This document shows positions 8,874 to 18,190 of a stretch of DNA of 64,000 nucleotides, piece after piece. The DNA lies in NCBI GenBank assembly GCA_964384555.1, contig CAYLLA010000002.1, forward strand, positions 12,045 through 76,044. The letters run 5' to 3'. Positions within the stretch are counted from its first letter, which is position 1. Each line of letters opens with the position of its first letter. The position numbers were made by a program, and so were the translations under genes. Origin of the DNA: CAG-390 sp964384555. Its GTDB lineage: Bacteria; Bacillota; Clostridia; Oscillospirales; CAG-272. Below the pieces are notes generated by a model. It did no database searches and was not told the DNA's origin. It worked only from the letters and a program-made list of their open reading frames with translations.

Positions 8874-9425
8874 ATGAAAGCAACAGGAATAGTTAGGAGG
8901 ATCGACGACCTCGGTCGTGTAGTCATCCCCAAAGAGATAAGGCGCACCATGCGGATACGCGAGGGTGACCCGCTTGAGATATACACCGACAGGGACGGCG
9001 AGGTGATATTTAAAAAGTATTCACCGATAGGCGAGCTTAATGCGTTTGCGGCGCAATATGCCGACACTCTGCACAAGATCGGCGAGCTGGCGGTCATCAT
9101 ATGCGACCGTGATGCCATCATTGCCGCGGCGGGAATACCGCGGCGCGACCATGCAGAAAAACAGCTCTCCGAGGAGCTGGACGGAATGATCGATTCCCGC
9201 ACGCTTTACGTGTGGCGGGAGGGCGAGCCGCGCCTCTCGCCCATGCGGGACAGCACGGGATATTATATCAGCTGTGCCATGCCAATAATCAGTGATGGTG
9301 ATCTTGTGGGCTGTGTGGCCTCTGTGCTGCCCGCAGAGGCTCAAAGAGGCAGCGCGCCCATAGATGCCGAGGCGAAGCTTATCGAGACTGCGGCGGGCTT
9401 TCTCGGCCGTCAGCTTGAAGCTTAA
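8874..9425 (+). CDS. spoVT: Stage V sporulation protein T (AbrB-family regulator)
   Basis: A 183-residue protein matching SpoVT length and layout: N-terminal swapped-hairpin AbrB DNA-binding domain (MKATGIVRRIDDLGRVVIP, residues 1-50), then a GAF-like domain (about 55-180). SpoVT tunes sigma-G-dependent forespore genes and affects spore coat and germination in Bacillus. It is monocistronic and closed by a strong terminator. Together with spoIIGA, sigE and the SASP gene it marks the organism as a spore-former. Confidence 0.95.
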   Translation: MKATGIVRRIDDLGRVVIPKEIRRTMRIREGDPLEIYTDRDGEVIFKKYSPIGELNAFAAQYADTLHKIGELAVIICDRDAIIAAAGIPRRDHAEKQLSEELDGMIDSRTLYVWREGEPRLSPMRDSTGYYISCAMPIISDGDLVGCVASVLPAEAQRGSAPIDAEAKLIETAAGFLGRQLEA

Positions 9426-9442
9426 GCTGTCAAACACAATAA

Positions 9443-9482
9443 AAGCACCGACCGTCGGGCAATAGCCCGACGGTCGGTGCTT
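9443..9482. terminator. Bidirectional terminator between spoVT and murA
   Basis: An 18-bp perfect stem (9443-9460 with 9465-9482) with an AATA loop, between two convergent genes. A-rich on the left and T-rich on the right, so it can serve both directions. Confidence 0.85.
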
Positions 9483-9505
9483 GGTTTATAATAATTGATA
9501 TCTGA

Positions 9506-10795
9506 TCAGTTGGCTTTTTCCATTGCAGGATCGGGGATGCTCAGCATGGAGATGTCCGCGCCGACTCCGCGCAGCTTGCCGACTATGTTATCATAGCCGC
9601 GCTCTATATATTCGATGTGGGATATCTCTGTTCTGCCCTCGGCGGCAAGGCCCGCTATAACGAGCGCCGCACCGCCGCGCAGGTCGGGAGCGTTCACGGG
9701 TGCACCGGTGAGCCTGTCTTTGCCCACTATCGTTGCATTGCGACCGTCAACAGATATATCGGCATTCATTTTTGCAAGCTCATCAACATATTTAAATCTG
9801 CTTTCAAATACGCCCTCGGTGATTATCGAGGTACCCTCCGCCATTGCAAGCAGTGCGCTGAACTGCGGGTGCATATCGGTGGGGAAGCCGGGGTAAAAAT
9901 AGGTCTTTATATTCGCATGGCGCAAAGCACCCATGCGGCTGACTACAATGCTGTCGTCACATTCGTCTACCGAAACGCCCATCTCCTGCAGTTTTGCCGT
10001 CACCGTTTCCATATGCTTGGGAATGACCCCGCGCAGTGTCACGCGTCCGCCGGCGGCTGCCGCGGCGACCATGTATGTGCCGGCCTCTATCATGTCTGGC
10101 ACGATCGTATAGTTACAGCCGTGCAGGCGTTCCACACCCTGTATTTTTATAAATGATGTGCCCGCGCCGGATATGCGAGCGCCGCACATGTTAAGGAAGT
10201 TTGCGAGGTCAACTATATGCGGCTCGCGCGCGGCGTTGTCGATGGAGGTCTTGCCGGGCGTGGTAACGGCGGCAAGAATGACGTTTATGGTAGCCCCAAC
10301 ACTTGCAATATCAAAGTATACCGATGCACCGCAAAGCCCGCTCGGCGCGGCCTTAACGTGGTTACAGCCGCCATCTATCGTCATTGTGGCGCCAAGTGCC
10401 TCAAAGCCCTTTTTGTGCTGATCGATGGGGCGGGTGCCAAAGTCGCATCCGCCGGAAAAACCAACGCGCGCCTCGCCAAAACGGCCAAGCTCTGCACCAA
10501 GGAGATATGTTGAACCGCGAAGCTTGGATACAAGCTCTACCGGGGATGTGCCGCCCACAAGGTGGGTGGTATCTATCTCTACCGTAGTTCTGTTGAGCAT
10601 CTTGACCGACGCGCCCATAGCGCCGAGTATGCGCAGGGAGATGGCAACATCGCTGACCTCGGGCAGGTTTTCAATAACACAGCGATCCTTGGTCAGTATG
10701 CTTGCAAAAATTATCGGCAGAGCGGCGTTTTTCATTCCGCTGACCGTTATGTCACCAAAAAGGGGACGTCCCCCATTGATAATGATCTTGTTCAT
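9506..10795 (-). CDS. murA: UDP-N-acetylglucosamine 1-carboxyvinyltransferase
   Basis: A 429-residue MurA, the first committed enzyme of peptidoglycan synthesis, adding enolpyruvate from PEP to UDP-GlcNAc. The start MNKIIINGGRPLFGDITVSG has AGAAAGG upstream; a longer in-frame N-terminal extension is rejected. The substrate Lys/Asn pair is MKNAALP. The catalytic Cys is at 117 (SGGCDFGTRPID), so the protein should be of the fosfomycin-sensitive type, in contrast to Asp variants. The length is normal. Clostridia often have two MurA paralogues; which one this is cannot be told. Confidence 0.95.
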   Translation of the reverse strand: MNKIIINGGRPLFGDITVSGMKNAALPIIFASILTKDRCVIENLPEVSDVAISLRILGAMGASVKMLNRTTVEIDTTHLVGGTSPVELVSKLRGSTYLLGAELGRFGEARVGFSGGCDFGTRPIDQHKKGFEALGATMTIDGGCNHVKAAPSGLCGASVYFDIASVGATINVILAAVTTPGKTSIDNAAREPHIVDLANFLNMCGARISGAGTSFIKIQGVERLHGCNYTIVPDMIEAGTYMVAAAAAGGRVTLRGVIPKHMETVTAKLQEMGVSVDECDDSIVVSRMGALRHANIKTYFYPGFPTDMHPQFSALLAMAEGTSIITEGVFESRFKYVDELAKMNADISVDGRNATIVGKDRLTGAPVNAPDLRGGAALVIAGLAAEGRTEISHIEYIERGYDNIVGKLRGVGADISMLSIPDPAMEKAN

Positions 10796-10958
10796 GTTGA
10801 TGCCTTTCTGAAAATAAAAGGTAATGCCGCACCGCCGCCGCGGCGCGTGTCGGATGGCCCGATACAGCGTGGCAGGCACGGCGGCATCGAGCGGGCGTAT
10901 GTTTGCTTTTCGATATATAGTATGGCTCTCTCGGAGCACAGTAATTCTATTCTATTTA

Positions 10959-10970
10959 ATTATACCATAT
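10959..10970 (-). promoter_or_regulatory. Putative extended -10 promoter of murA
   Basis: On the minus strand TGGTATAAT, an extended -10 element, with only a poor -35 match. It lies about 165 bases before the murA start codon. The rest of the 10796-11149 spacer shows no gene; it has purine-rich runs near 10975-11030. Confidence 0.45.
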
Positions 10971-11149
10971 ATTAAGAAAAAAGAAAAGAGGGGGAAAGAA
11001 AAAAATCTCAAATATCTTTTAAAAAGATAAAATAATTTTCCCTCCCGCTCTTACTTTTCGTCAGATCGGGTGACTGTCTATCAACAAAAGGCGTGCAGTG
11101 CCATTAATTGAAAAAATGTAATAAATAGCCACACCTGCCCATTTGCATA

Positions 11150-12415
11150 TTATTCACCGCGGCGGTAATATGCCACACAAAGATCCACCACCAAACCGTA
11201 ACTGCGCGAGCCTACCGTCCCCTGCATCTGCAGGTAGGTGTTGTTTACCGTTTCGGATACCGTTGCGGCGGGATTTTCGCGGTACTTATCAAAAAATCTT
11301 GAGTATGCGGTCATCTCCTCGCGCACGTGCTTATCGAGCGACGAGTACACCGCGCTGTAGTAGCTCTTGTTGGCGGAGTAAAGGGAGGATGCTACATATT
11401 CGTAGACCTCAAGATATCCGCTGTAGCGGATGTAAGGATCATCGGATGCCGTACAGACCAAAAAGGCAACAAAGTTGGCCTCATCCTCGCGCGCTATACC
11501 GCGCTGATGCGCCATCTCGTGCGCCGCGGTGTAGGGAATGGTGTAATCGGGAAAGTTAACGTTTATATTGGCCTCGCCGGTAAAATAGGTGTAAACGCCG
11601 GAAATGTGAGTGTACGTCCATGGCTCGCTCAGCATCACGGGCTTGACGCGCGAGGTAAGCCGCGGGATAAAATCATATTTATCGCAAACGCTGTCATAGG
11701 CCGAAACAAGGCGGCGGCTCAGCTCGTCATAGCTGTAGGGCATAACAGATCGATCCGTTACGCAAAAGCTTACGTTTTTCGCCTCCTCGTTTACATGTGC
11801 GGCAAGTATAGCTGCCGTCATGTAAAGCTCCTCCGGGGAAACATCCGAGCGGTCAAGCCCCAGCTTCTTATCTATCGTACTGCCAAAGTAGCCTGTGCCA
11901 AAGCCCCAAATAAATGTGGTAAAGAGCAATGATACCACCGATATCAGCGAGCCGAGGTATATAAATACCGAGCGCCAGCTGTCGGCATAGCGGCGGCAGG
12001 CAAGCACCACCATAAAGACCGCGCCGATCGGCAAAAAGATAACAAGTGCCTCGCCGAGTGAAAAGGGGAGAATGGCAGTCAGGTGAGCAAGCGCCCCGCG
12101 CACCACCGCGCCGATGTAGCGGTTAAAAAAGTCGGCAAATGCGGGGGAGAGGCGCGCGACTATATAGATCACGAGAGAGACCGCCGCCAGCGCGTAAAGA
12201 ACTATCGCAAAGCGGGGCAAGCGGCGCGGTGCGGGCTTGCCTGCGGTGGTGGATTCGGGTGTACCCTCTCCCCCTGCCTCAGCGGTGTCGGGTGTAAGAT
12301 CCGGTGTGAGACCGCTCGTTGTTTCCGATGGTGTCGAATCAGCCGCGGAGGGCGTCGGTGTATTTTTATTATCGATATCCTTGATATTTTCGTTTTGGGC
12401 GGAGTTTTGCATCAT
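11150..12415 (-). CDS. DUF3810 membrane protein with HExxH motif
   Basis: A 421-residue protein. The first 65 residues are polar and Thr/Pro-rich. Three membrane helices follow (about 70-90, 105-130 and 150-170), then a large domain carrying AAHEMAHQRGIAREDE, with His299 and Glu300 in an HExxH zinc-protease signature. DUF3810 proteins share this motif but have no proven substrate. It lies 23 bases after the pseudouridine synthase gene, in the same operon. The metallopeptidase role is inferred from the motif. Confidence 0.87.
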   Translation of the reverse strand: MMQNSAQNENIKDIDNKNTPTPSAADSTPSETTSGLTPDLTPDTAEAGGEGTPESTTAGKPAPRRLPRFAIVLYALAAVSLVIYIVARLSPAFADFFNRYIGAVVRGALAHLTAILPFSLGEALVIFLPIGAVFMVVLACRRYADSWRSVFIYLGSLISVVSLLFTTFIWGFGTGYFGSTIDKKLGLDRSDVSPEELYMTAAILAAHVNEEAKNVSFCVTDRSVMPYSYDELSRRLVSAYDSVCDKYDFIPRLTSRVKPVMLSEPWTYTHISGVYTYFTGEANINVNFPDYTIPYTAAHEMAHQRGIAREDEANFVAFLVCTASDDPYIRYSGYLEVYEYVASSLYSANKSYYSAVYSSLDKHVREEMTAYSRFFDKYRENPAATVSETVNNTYLQMQGTVGSRSYGLVVDLCVAYYRRGE

Positions 12416-12438
12416 TTAAGCCACGCTCCTTTTGATTT

Positions 12439-13344
12439 TTAAAATTTTTCGTTTATGATCTTCAGCATATCGGCGGGCAGAGGGGCTGACATTCGCAGCA
12501 GCTGTCCGCTCGTGGGGTGGGTAAATTCAAGCCGTGCCGCATGCAGTGCATGGCGGGAGATCACCTCGGGGCATTCCTCGCCGTAAAGAAAATCGCCAAG
12601 CAGTGGGGTGCCTATGTGCGCCATATGCACGCGTATCTGGTGCGTGCGGCCGGTCCTTGGCTCAAGGGCGACCAGGGCAAGACGGCCGTCCTGCGAGTGG
12701 CGCATGGTGCGGTAATCGGTGACGGAGGGCGAGCCGTCCTCTCTTACCGTGCGCATGAGTATGCCCTCCTCGGCTCTTGCTATCGGTGCATCTATCCTGC
12801 CCGCGGCGGGGGATGGAACGCCGCAGGTGATGGCGGTGTAGGCTTTTTTTATCCTGCCGGCCCTCATATCTTCAAAAAGACGGCTTGAGGCAAACCGATT
12901 CTTGGCAAGCAGTACAAGGCCGCTGGTGTTGCGGTCAAGGCGGTTGGCAGGGCGAAAGACAAAAGGCTCTCCCCGCTTTTGTGCGCGGTAGGCAAGGGCA
13001 TTGGCAAGTGTATCGTCAAGGTGACCGTGCGTTGGGTGGGTCGGCATGCCCGCGGGCTTATCTGCAACTATTATATCGTCATCCTCAAAAACTATCGCCA
13101 GCGGCAGCTTTTTGGGGATTATCTCGGATGTGCCCGTCTCCGGCTTGTCCGCCGTATCAAGCCGCAGTATATCTCCCTCGCTGAGCTTGTATCTTACCGT
13201 CACCCGCTCGCCGTTTACCGTGATCCCTGTCGGTGAATTTTTAAGCAGTGTCAGCGTGCCTGTGGATATATGCATGCGGCGGCGAAGGATATCAAATACC
13301 GTAGCACCGTCAAGCTCGCGTGTTATCTTTATCTCCATTGTCAT
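12439..13344 (-). CDS. RluA-family pseudouridine synthase
   Basis: A 301-residue enzyme with an N-terminal S4-like RNA-binding region (residues 1-75) and a RluA catalytic domain. Landmarks are VADKPAGMPTHP, the catalytic loop RLDRNTSG with Asp137, and the C-terminal GRTHQIRVHMAHIGTPLLGD. It converts uridine to pseudouridine in rRNA or tRNA; whether it is RluC-, RluD- or YlyB-like cannot be decided from motifs. The ATG at 13344 has AAAGG about ten bases upstream; a second ATG lies at 13338. Confidence 0.92.
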   Translation of the reverse strand: MTMEIKITRELDGATVFDILRRRMHISTGTLTLLKNSPTGITVNGERVTVRYKLSEGDILRLDTADKPETGTSEIIPKKLPLAIVFEDDDIIVADKPAGMPTHPTHGHLDDTLANALAYRAQKRGEPFVFRPANRLDRNTSGLVLLAKNRFASSRLFEDMRAGRIKKAYTAITCGVPSPAAGRIDAPIARAEEGILMRTVREDGSPSVTDYRTMRHSQDGRLALVALEPRTGRTHQIRVHMAHIGTPLLGDFLYGEECPEVISRHALHAARLEFTHPTSGQLLRMSAPLPADMLKIINEKF

Positions 13345-13462
13345 ACCGTTTTAACCTTTGCATATACATATAATACTCTACCGTATATTATAAATGATGC
13401 TTGCGATATTTTCGTTAATAGAGCTAAAACAAAATGTAATTTTGTGCGCCGCGGGCGGGGGA

Positions 13463-13511
13463 CTGTCATAAAAATATCGCCGCGCGAGTATATTTTACCG
13501 TGCGGCGACAG
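13463..13511 (+). other. Structured leader candidate before the SLH protein
   Basis: TCGCCGC (13477-13483) pairs with GCGGCGA (13502-13508), and CTGTC (13463-13467) could extend the helix with GACAG (13507-13511). It lies 50 bases before the next gene. No known riboswitch class was recognised. Confidence 0.3.
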
Positions 13512-13561
13512 CATCAAAGCCAAATGCGGGAAAGGACGCCCTGCGCGGGCGATCGAATGAA

Positions 13562-14920
13562 ATGACAAAGCTGTTATCACTTGCTTTAATGTTTTTTGCA
13601 ACGGCGGGAACTCTCCTCTCGCCCACTATGGGAAGTCTCGCAGCGGGTAGCGTGAGCGGAGAGCCGCAGGGCGCGGCCGAGACCGCGGCCGAGACGGTAG
13701 AGCCGCTCTCCCCCGGGCTTTATGTTATCGCCGAGGCGGAACGCATGGTAATGTCGGCAGGCCGCGGGAGGGATGTGGTGTTTGAGGCAGAGGATCTTGA
13801 GGCGGCGGCAGGTACCTCCGCCATCGAATATATAACGCTCACAAAGCTGCCGTCGCTGTCGGAGGGCTGTCTGCAGATAGGCTCGCTGGCGGTCTCGGAG
13901 GGGCAGAGCATCTCTCGCATAAACCTCTCGCGAATGTCCTTTGTCCCCGCAAGTGCGGATGTGGAGCGGTGCAAGCTGTCTTTTAGTGTCAACGGCGCGG
14001 CGCACAGCTATACCTGCACCATGAATTTCAGCGATGAAAAAAACACCACCCCCACGCTTGGCGAGGTCGGTGCGGCGGCGCTTACAAATGCCACATATTC
14101 GGGAATGCCGGTCATTGGTCGGCTGGCGGCATATGATGCCGATGGCGATGAGCTGTTTTATTCTATATCCGCCACCCCCGCACATGGCAGTGTACTGCTG
14201 ACGGACAGAACGGCGGGGCGATATATATACATCCCAACCACCGGCTTTTCGGGGCGGGATAGTTTTTCCTACATTGTGCGAGACAGCCGCGGCGCGCGTG
14301 CCGAGGGTGAGGCAACGGTGAGCATCAAGATAGACCGCCGTGCGGGGCGCGGCGGCTTTGCGGATATGAGCGGCAGTGTGTATGAGAGCACCGCAATGCG
14401 CATCTGTGAGGGCGGCATCATGGATGCCAAGGAGATAGGCGGCAGTTTGCAGTTTGAACCTCAGGCGGCGGTCAGCCGAGCCGATTTTATCGTTATGGCA
14501 ATGACGGCTGCGGGGATAGGCGATCTGCCGCAGTGTGCGGCAACCGTATTTGCGGACGATGATGATATTCCCGCCGCTGCGCGTTCGTATATCGATGCAG
14601 CCTATAAGCTCGGCATCTGCCAAGGGTGGATAAGGGACGGACGGCAGTGTTTTTTGCCGAATGAGCAGATAAGCGTAGCAGAGGCGGCGGTCATATCCGC
14701 GCGTATATTGGGGATAGAGCCGGATGCCGCCGCATCTGTGTGGTGCGCGGCCGGGGCGGGTGCGCCGTCATGGGCGGCCGAATGCTTTGGCAAAATGAGT
14801 GCGGTCGGGCTTATTGGTGCCGGTCTTGCCGACTCGGCACGTGCAAAGCTCGACCGCCTCGGTTGCGCCGAATTGCTTGCCGCGCTCATGCGCATGCATG
14901 CCGACTCGGCGAAAGGGTAG
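13562..14920 (+). CDS. Secreted SLH-type protein with cadherin-like Ig domain
   Basis: A 452-residue secreted protein. Signal peptide about residues 1-28 (MTKLLSLALMFFATAGTLLS, SLAAG). The middle has a cadherin/Ig-like repeat (AYDADGDELFYSISATPAHGSV, GFSGRDSFSYIVRDSRGA, about 190-260). The C-terminal 170 residues resemble two to three degenerate S-layer homology repeats (FADDDDIPAAARSYIDAAYKLGICQG, and a later ISVAEAAVISARIL), which anchor proteins to wall polysaccharide. No good ribosome site stands before the ATG at 13562, so the start is uncertain. Monocistronic, convergent with the next gene. Confidence 0.78.
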   Translation: MTKLLSLALMFFATAGTLLSPTMGSLAAGSVSGEPQGAAETAAETVEPLSPGLYVIAEAERMVMSAGRGRDVVFEAEDLEAAAGTSAIEYITLTKLPSLSEGCLQIGSLAVSEGQSISRINLSRMSFVPASADVERCKLSFSVNGAAHSYTCTMNFSDEKNTTPTLGEVGAAALTNATYSGMPVIGRLAAYDADGDELFYSISATPAHGSVLLTDRTAGRYIYIPTTGFSGRDSFSYIVRDSRGARAEGEATVSIKIDRRAGRGGFADMSGSVYESTAMRICEGGIMDAKEIGGSLQFEPQAAVSRADFIVMAMTAAGIGDLPQCAATVFADDDDIPAAARSYIDAAYKLGICQGWIRDGRQCFLPNEQISVAEAAVISARILGIEPDAAASVWCAAGAGAPSWAAECFGKMSAVGLIGAGLADSARAKLDRLGCAELLAALMRMHADSAKG

Positions 14921-14932
14921 ATCGATTTGCTG

Positions 14933-15865
14933 TTAATTGCGAGAATTTGTTTCTTCCCGTCTTGTTTCAAATCGTCCCACACGGCACACCACATCCGCAA
15001 AGCCTGTATGGGTAATACCCAGCAGAGAATCCATCTCAGCGGCGGCATTTTTGTACCGACCGGGCGAAAAGTGGGTTACGACGTAATCCGCCTCTTTGAT
15101 ATTCCCCGCCGCCTTTAGACAGAAGCTTCTAACGGGAGCGGAAATGGCAAACACCCAGATCGGAGAACAGATCGTCACATGGTCATACTTTTCTAAATCC
15201 ACTGTTATCGGTTCAATAGGCATCTCCCGGCGGTGCATACCGTATCTGCCGCACCACCAGAAGCCCGATGTGCCCTCCGTTCGTTCGGTGGATCTGATCT
15301 CATAGACCTCTGCACCCGTCCGGTTTGCTGTTTCATAAGCGACCTTTTTCACATAGCCCATGCGAGAAAAAAAGACCACCAGCCGGTTCGGATCAGTGCC
15401 GATGTTGGGGTAGTCGGACTCGTTCACCGTGAAGACCTCTTGCTTTCCGAATACCCACGCCGCATAGCCCGTGACTGTTTGGGAAAGGCCAAAGATGAAG
15501 TAGGCGGTGGACAGGACATTAACCGGGAACATATAAAACTGAATACAGATCCACAGCATCAGCGTCATGCCGAAGACGCCGCCCAGCACCACGCCGGACT
15601 TTTTCTTTGCCAGCAGCAGCCCGGCCGCCGTCAGGTTGGTCAGCCCATTGACGATAAGCAGGGCGATACCCGAAAATGTATAGTCAACGAACAATATGTC
15701 GGCAAACGGCAGTTTTTTGAAATACGGCAGCATCGCATCCATGTGCAAAAGCTTGCCCGAGGGGGCGATCAGCATACACACTGCACCCCATACTGCGCCG
15801 ATGCCGACAAACAGCGTCCAGAAAATCAGCCATTTACGTGCTGTGTTGAATCTTGATCTTTTCAT
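14933..15865 (-). CDS. Membrane protein fused to a flavodoxin-like domain
   Basis: A 310-residue protein in two halves. Residues 1-150 hold about four membrane helices; residues about 160-305 form a flavodoxin-like domain (LVVFFSRMGYVKKVAYETANRTGAEVYEI, then a SPIWVFAISAPVRSF segment like the flavin-contacting loop). The fusion suggests a membrane-tethered flavin electron carrier or NAD(P)H-quinone-type reductase; the partner is unknown. Its start lies 6 bases downstream of the hydrolase stop. The pair sits between the SLH gene and a TnpV remnant, pointing to an inserted segment. Confidence 0.75.
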   Translation of the reverse strand: MKRSRFNTARKWLIFWTLFVGIGAVWGAVCMLIAPSGKLLHMDAMLPYFKKLPFADILFVDYTFSGIALLIVNGLTNLTAAGLLLAKKKSGVVLGGVFGMTLMLWICIQFYMFPVNVLSTAYFIFGLSQTVTGYAAWVFGKQEVFTVNESDYPNIGTDPNRLVVFFSRMGYVKKVAYETANRTGAEVYEIRSTERTEGTSGFWWCGRYGMHRREMPIEPITVDLEKYDHVTICSPIWVFAISAPVRSFCLKAAGNIKEADYVVTHFSPGRYKNAAAEMDSLLGITHTGFADVVCRVGRFETRREETNSRN

Positions 15866-15871
15866 TAATAT

Positions 15872-16477
15872 TCACGCTTTTTCTTTTATCCAGCTATCTA
15901 AAAACTTCATTTGCTCCGCTGTGTGGAACCAGTGCTCGCCGTTTTCCATAACGGTCAGGCTTGCTCTATGGTCGTTGGCAAAGGCAGTGATTGTTTCTAA
16001 ACCGGTCAAATTGTCCCGCCCGCCATAAAGAATTTCGGTAGGTACAGCCCACTGGATCGGGTGATTGCGGACCCAACAAAGATATTCCCACGACAGCGTT
16101 TCGCCAAAAGCCGTTTCTATGATTCCCTTTTCCCGCAACTCGTCCTCGGACACATTTGCCCAATTCATCATGTTGCCGATCAGCTTTTCCATATTGACGA
16201 TAGGGGAAATGAAATACGCCTTTGCGATCTTCTCCTGCGGCAAAGCGCACATGGAGAAATATGCGCCGATGCTGTTGGCGATCAAAATCACACGGCTGTA
16301 TTTGATGGAAAGTGTTTCAAAGGCGATCGGAAATTCCGCTTTTGCCTCCCACGGCGTTTCGGCACTGTAGTCAAGGCCAACTACATCGCAATGGGGGAAA
16401 AGGGGGTTATAATGCGCGGCTTCCTCAGCCTTGCCGCCCTTGCCGTGTATGTATAAAACCAAAGTGTTGTTCTTCAT
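15872..16477 (-). CDS. Alpha/beta-hydrolase fold protein
   Basis: A 201-residue small alpha/beta hydrolase. An oxyanion-region YIHGKGG is at residues 9-15; the nucleophile elbow reads IANSIGAY (about 67-74). Asp in YGGRDNL and His in NGEHWF complete the triad. GAGG stands 10 bases before the ATG. The substrate is not predictable. It forms a two-gene unit with the flavodoxin-fusion gene downstream. Confidence 0.8.
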   Translation of the reverse strand: MKNNTLVLYIHGKGGKAEEAAHYNPLFPHCDVVGLDYSAETPWEAKAEFPIAFETLSIKYSRVILIANSIGAYFSMCALPQEKIAKAYFISPIVNMEKLIGNMMNWANVSEDELREKGIIETAFGETLSWEYLCWVRNHPIQWAVPTEILYGGRDNLTGLETITAFANDHRASLTVMENGEHWFHTAEQMKFLDSWIKEKA

Positions 16478-16531
16478 CTCATTTGTTCCTCAACCCGAGA
16501 ATATACAAGTTCGGTCAACCGCATTAAGTGC

Positions 16532-16657
16532 TCAGGTCACACTCTCCTGCTTTGCCATAGCGGAAACGATGATTTCCGTTCGCTCGTTGCAGGCTTGCTC
16601 GATCTCCGCAAGATGTTCGGATATCGTCCACTCTACAAAATAATTGGTATAGCTGAT
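16532..16657 (-). pseudogene. TnpV-like remnant
   Basis: A frame without a start codon reads HLAEIEQACNERTEIIV then SAMAKQESVT and a stop. This recalls the middle of TnpV, a small protein of Tn4451-type and related mobilisable elements (EIDQ-ER-MAK-EGVTE-LKA pattern). Both the N-terminal half and the end are missing. It marks the right border of the flavodoxin/hydrolase pair. The family match is from memory of the pattern, not a search. Confidence 0.5.
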
Positions 16658-16675
16658 CTATTATCCGCTTGCGGC

Positions 16676-17902
16676 TTAAAGCTCCTCTCGGTGGAGCTTT
16701 GAGCCGCCTTTTCTTATCGCCGCCTGCAGGGCGGCGGTCATTGAGTCATCTATCACCGCAAGATCATCAAACATTGCGGCCGCAGTACCTGCCGCCTCGC
16801 CTGTTACGGCGCAGGGCGGGATAACGCGTGTTATGTCCCACATCCGCTCGGTGACCGAAATATCGCGCCCCGCCGCCAAAAGATTGCGGCATCCGCGCGC
16901 AACTATGCAACCAAACGGCAGCTCGTATATCGGTCCGCGCGTGCGCCAGCTGCTGATAAGACCAATGCTGTCCTCGGCGCGTTCCTCGCAAAGGTCGGCC
17001 GTGGCGTGACCGCATATGCGGCGGGTCATTCTAAGCTGTGGTATCGTTGCCAAAACATCCGGCAGATATGAGGGATCGGATGCGTGCTTTTTTGCCCAAT
17101 CGCGATATGTCGCATCATGCGACATCTGCACCATCTCGCTTATCTCATAGCCGTCAAGACCGCTAAAGCGGCGCTCGGATAAAAGCTTTGGCTGTTTTTT
17201 GCCGGCGGCCAGCTGCTCGTCGGTTATCTCCGCGCCGCCGTACATCAGGCATCGGCGCTCGTGGGAATTTATAAAATAGTACCAGCCGGTCAGAGTATTG
17301 CCGCGTGAGTAAACGGCAGTCTCGGCCCCACACATTGCGGCAATGGCGGCATCTCCCGTGGCATCTATCACATTGCCGCTCACTCGTATTGCCGAGCGAC
17401 CGCCGCGGTTTTCAACTATCAGTGCCTCTATCCTGCCTCTGTTCACTGCCACCGAGCATACCGATGTGCCGTAAAGGATGCGCACTCCCGCCTCTGTCAG
17501 CAGGCGCTCTGCCTCAAGCATAAACAGCGGGCCGTTGTATCCTGCCTTAAAGCGAGTTTTCTTTCGTTCTTCATCCGTACCGCCGTCAAGCCATGGGTCG
17601 GGTCTTGCGCATTCACAGCCGTGCTTTATCGCCAAGTGCAAAAGCTCCTCGCCAATGCCGTATACAACCTGCCGCCCGCATCCGTCGCAGATGGGCAGAT
17701 AGTAGGTCACAAGCCCAAGGGTCGCAAGTCCGCCAAGCGCAAATTCACGCTCTATCAGCAAAACGTCACGTCCGCCGCGAGCCGCCGCAAGAGCCGCGGC
17801 TATGCCGGCGATGCCTCCACCGCATACGGCTACGGCGCAGCTCTCCCGCACTTCGGTGTTCAGTGTCTCCGTGATATGCTCACGTCGTTCAATGTTATCC
17901 AT
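16676..17902 (-). CDS. FAD-dependent oxidoreductase
   Basis: A 408-residue protein with an N-terminal dinucleotide fold: VAVCGGGIAGIAAALAAARG at about residues 25-44, then LLIEREFALGGLATLG. The second FAD contact VIDATGDAAIAAMCGAE (about residue 180) and the C-terminal NLLAAGRDISVTERM match the FAD_oxidored (PF12831-type) flavoproteins. Substrate specificity cannot be read; members act on diverse small molecules or remain uncharacterised. AGGAG lies 12 bases before the ATG. No functional partner is adjacent. Confidence 0.85.
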   Translation of the reverse strand: MDNIERREHITETLNTEVRESCAVAVCGGGIAGIAAALAAARGGRDVLLIEREFALGGLATLGLVTYYLPICDGCGRQVVYGIGEELLHLAIKHGCECARPDPWLDGGTDEERKKTRFKAGYNGPLFMLEAERLLTEAGVRILYGTSVCSVAVNRGRIEALIVENRGGRSAIRVSGNVIDATGDAAIAAMCGAETAVYSRGNTLTGWYYFINSHERRCLMYGGAEITDEQLAAGKKQPKLLSERRFSGLDGYEISEMVQMSHDATYRDWAKKHASDPSYLPDVLATIPQLRMTRRICGHATADLCEERAEDSIGLISSWRTRGPIYELPFGCIVARGCRNLLAAGRDISVTERMWDITRVIPPCAVTGEAAGTAAAMFDDLAVIDDSMTAALQAAIRKGGSKLHREEL

Positions 17903-18190
17903 TTGTTATCTAAACTCCTGTATTCGCGGCAATGTCCCCGCGGGATCCCCCTTGCCGCTTTGTCCTTTTGATCTTTTTAGATCCTTCTTTGATCGTCATA
18001 TGATCGATCCTTCGATCGATCTGCGAGGGTACATTAAATTATACATTACCCGCCGCCGTTTTGTCAATCACTACCCGCCGCCCGCTGCGCATTTAAGTAT
18101 TATTCTGCCACAAAAAGTAGGATTTTTAAAACGCTGCGGCATGTCTGTCCGAAAAAAACCACCGCATCCCAAAAAAATCGCGAAAGGGTA

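Noticed and set aside
13440..13561. Cyclic-di-GMP-type riboswitch
   Set aside because: Some AAAGCC and GGGACGC-like words occur, but the conserved core order is wrong.
13586..14623. 345-residue minus-strand frame inside the SLH protein gene
   Set aside because: Arg/His/Cys-rich shadow of a plus-strand gene with a signal peptide and domains; no ribosome site.
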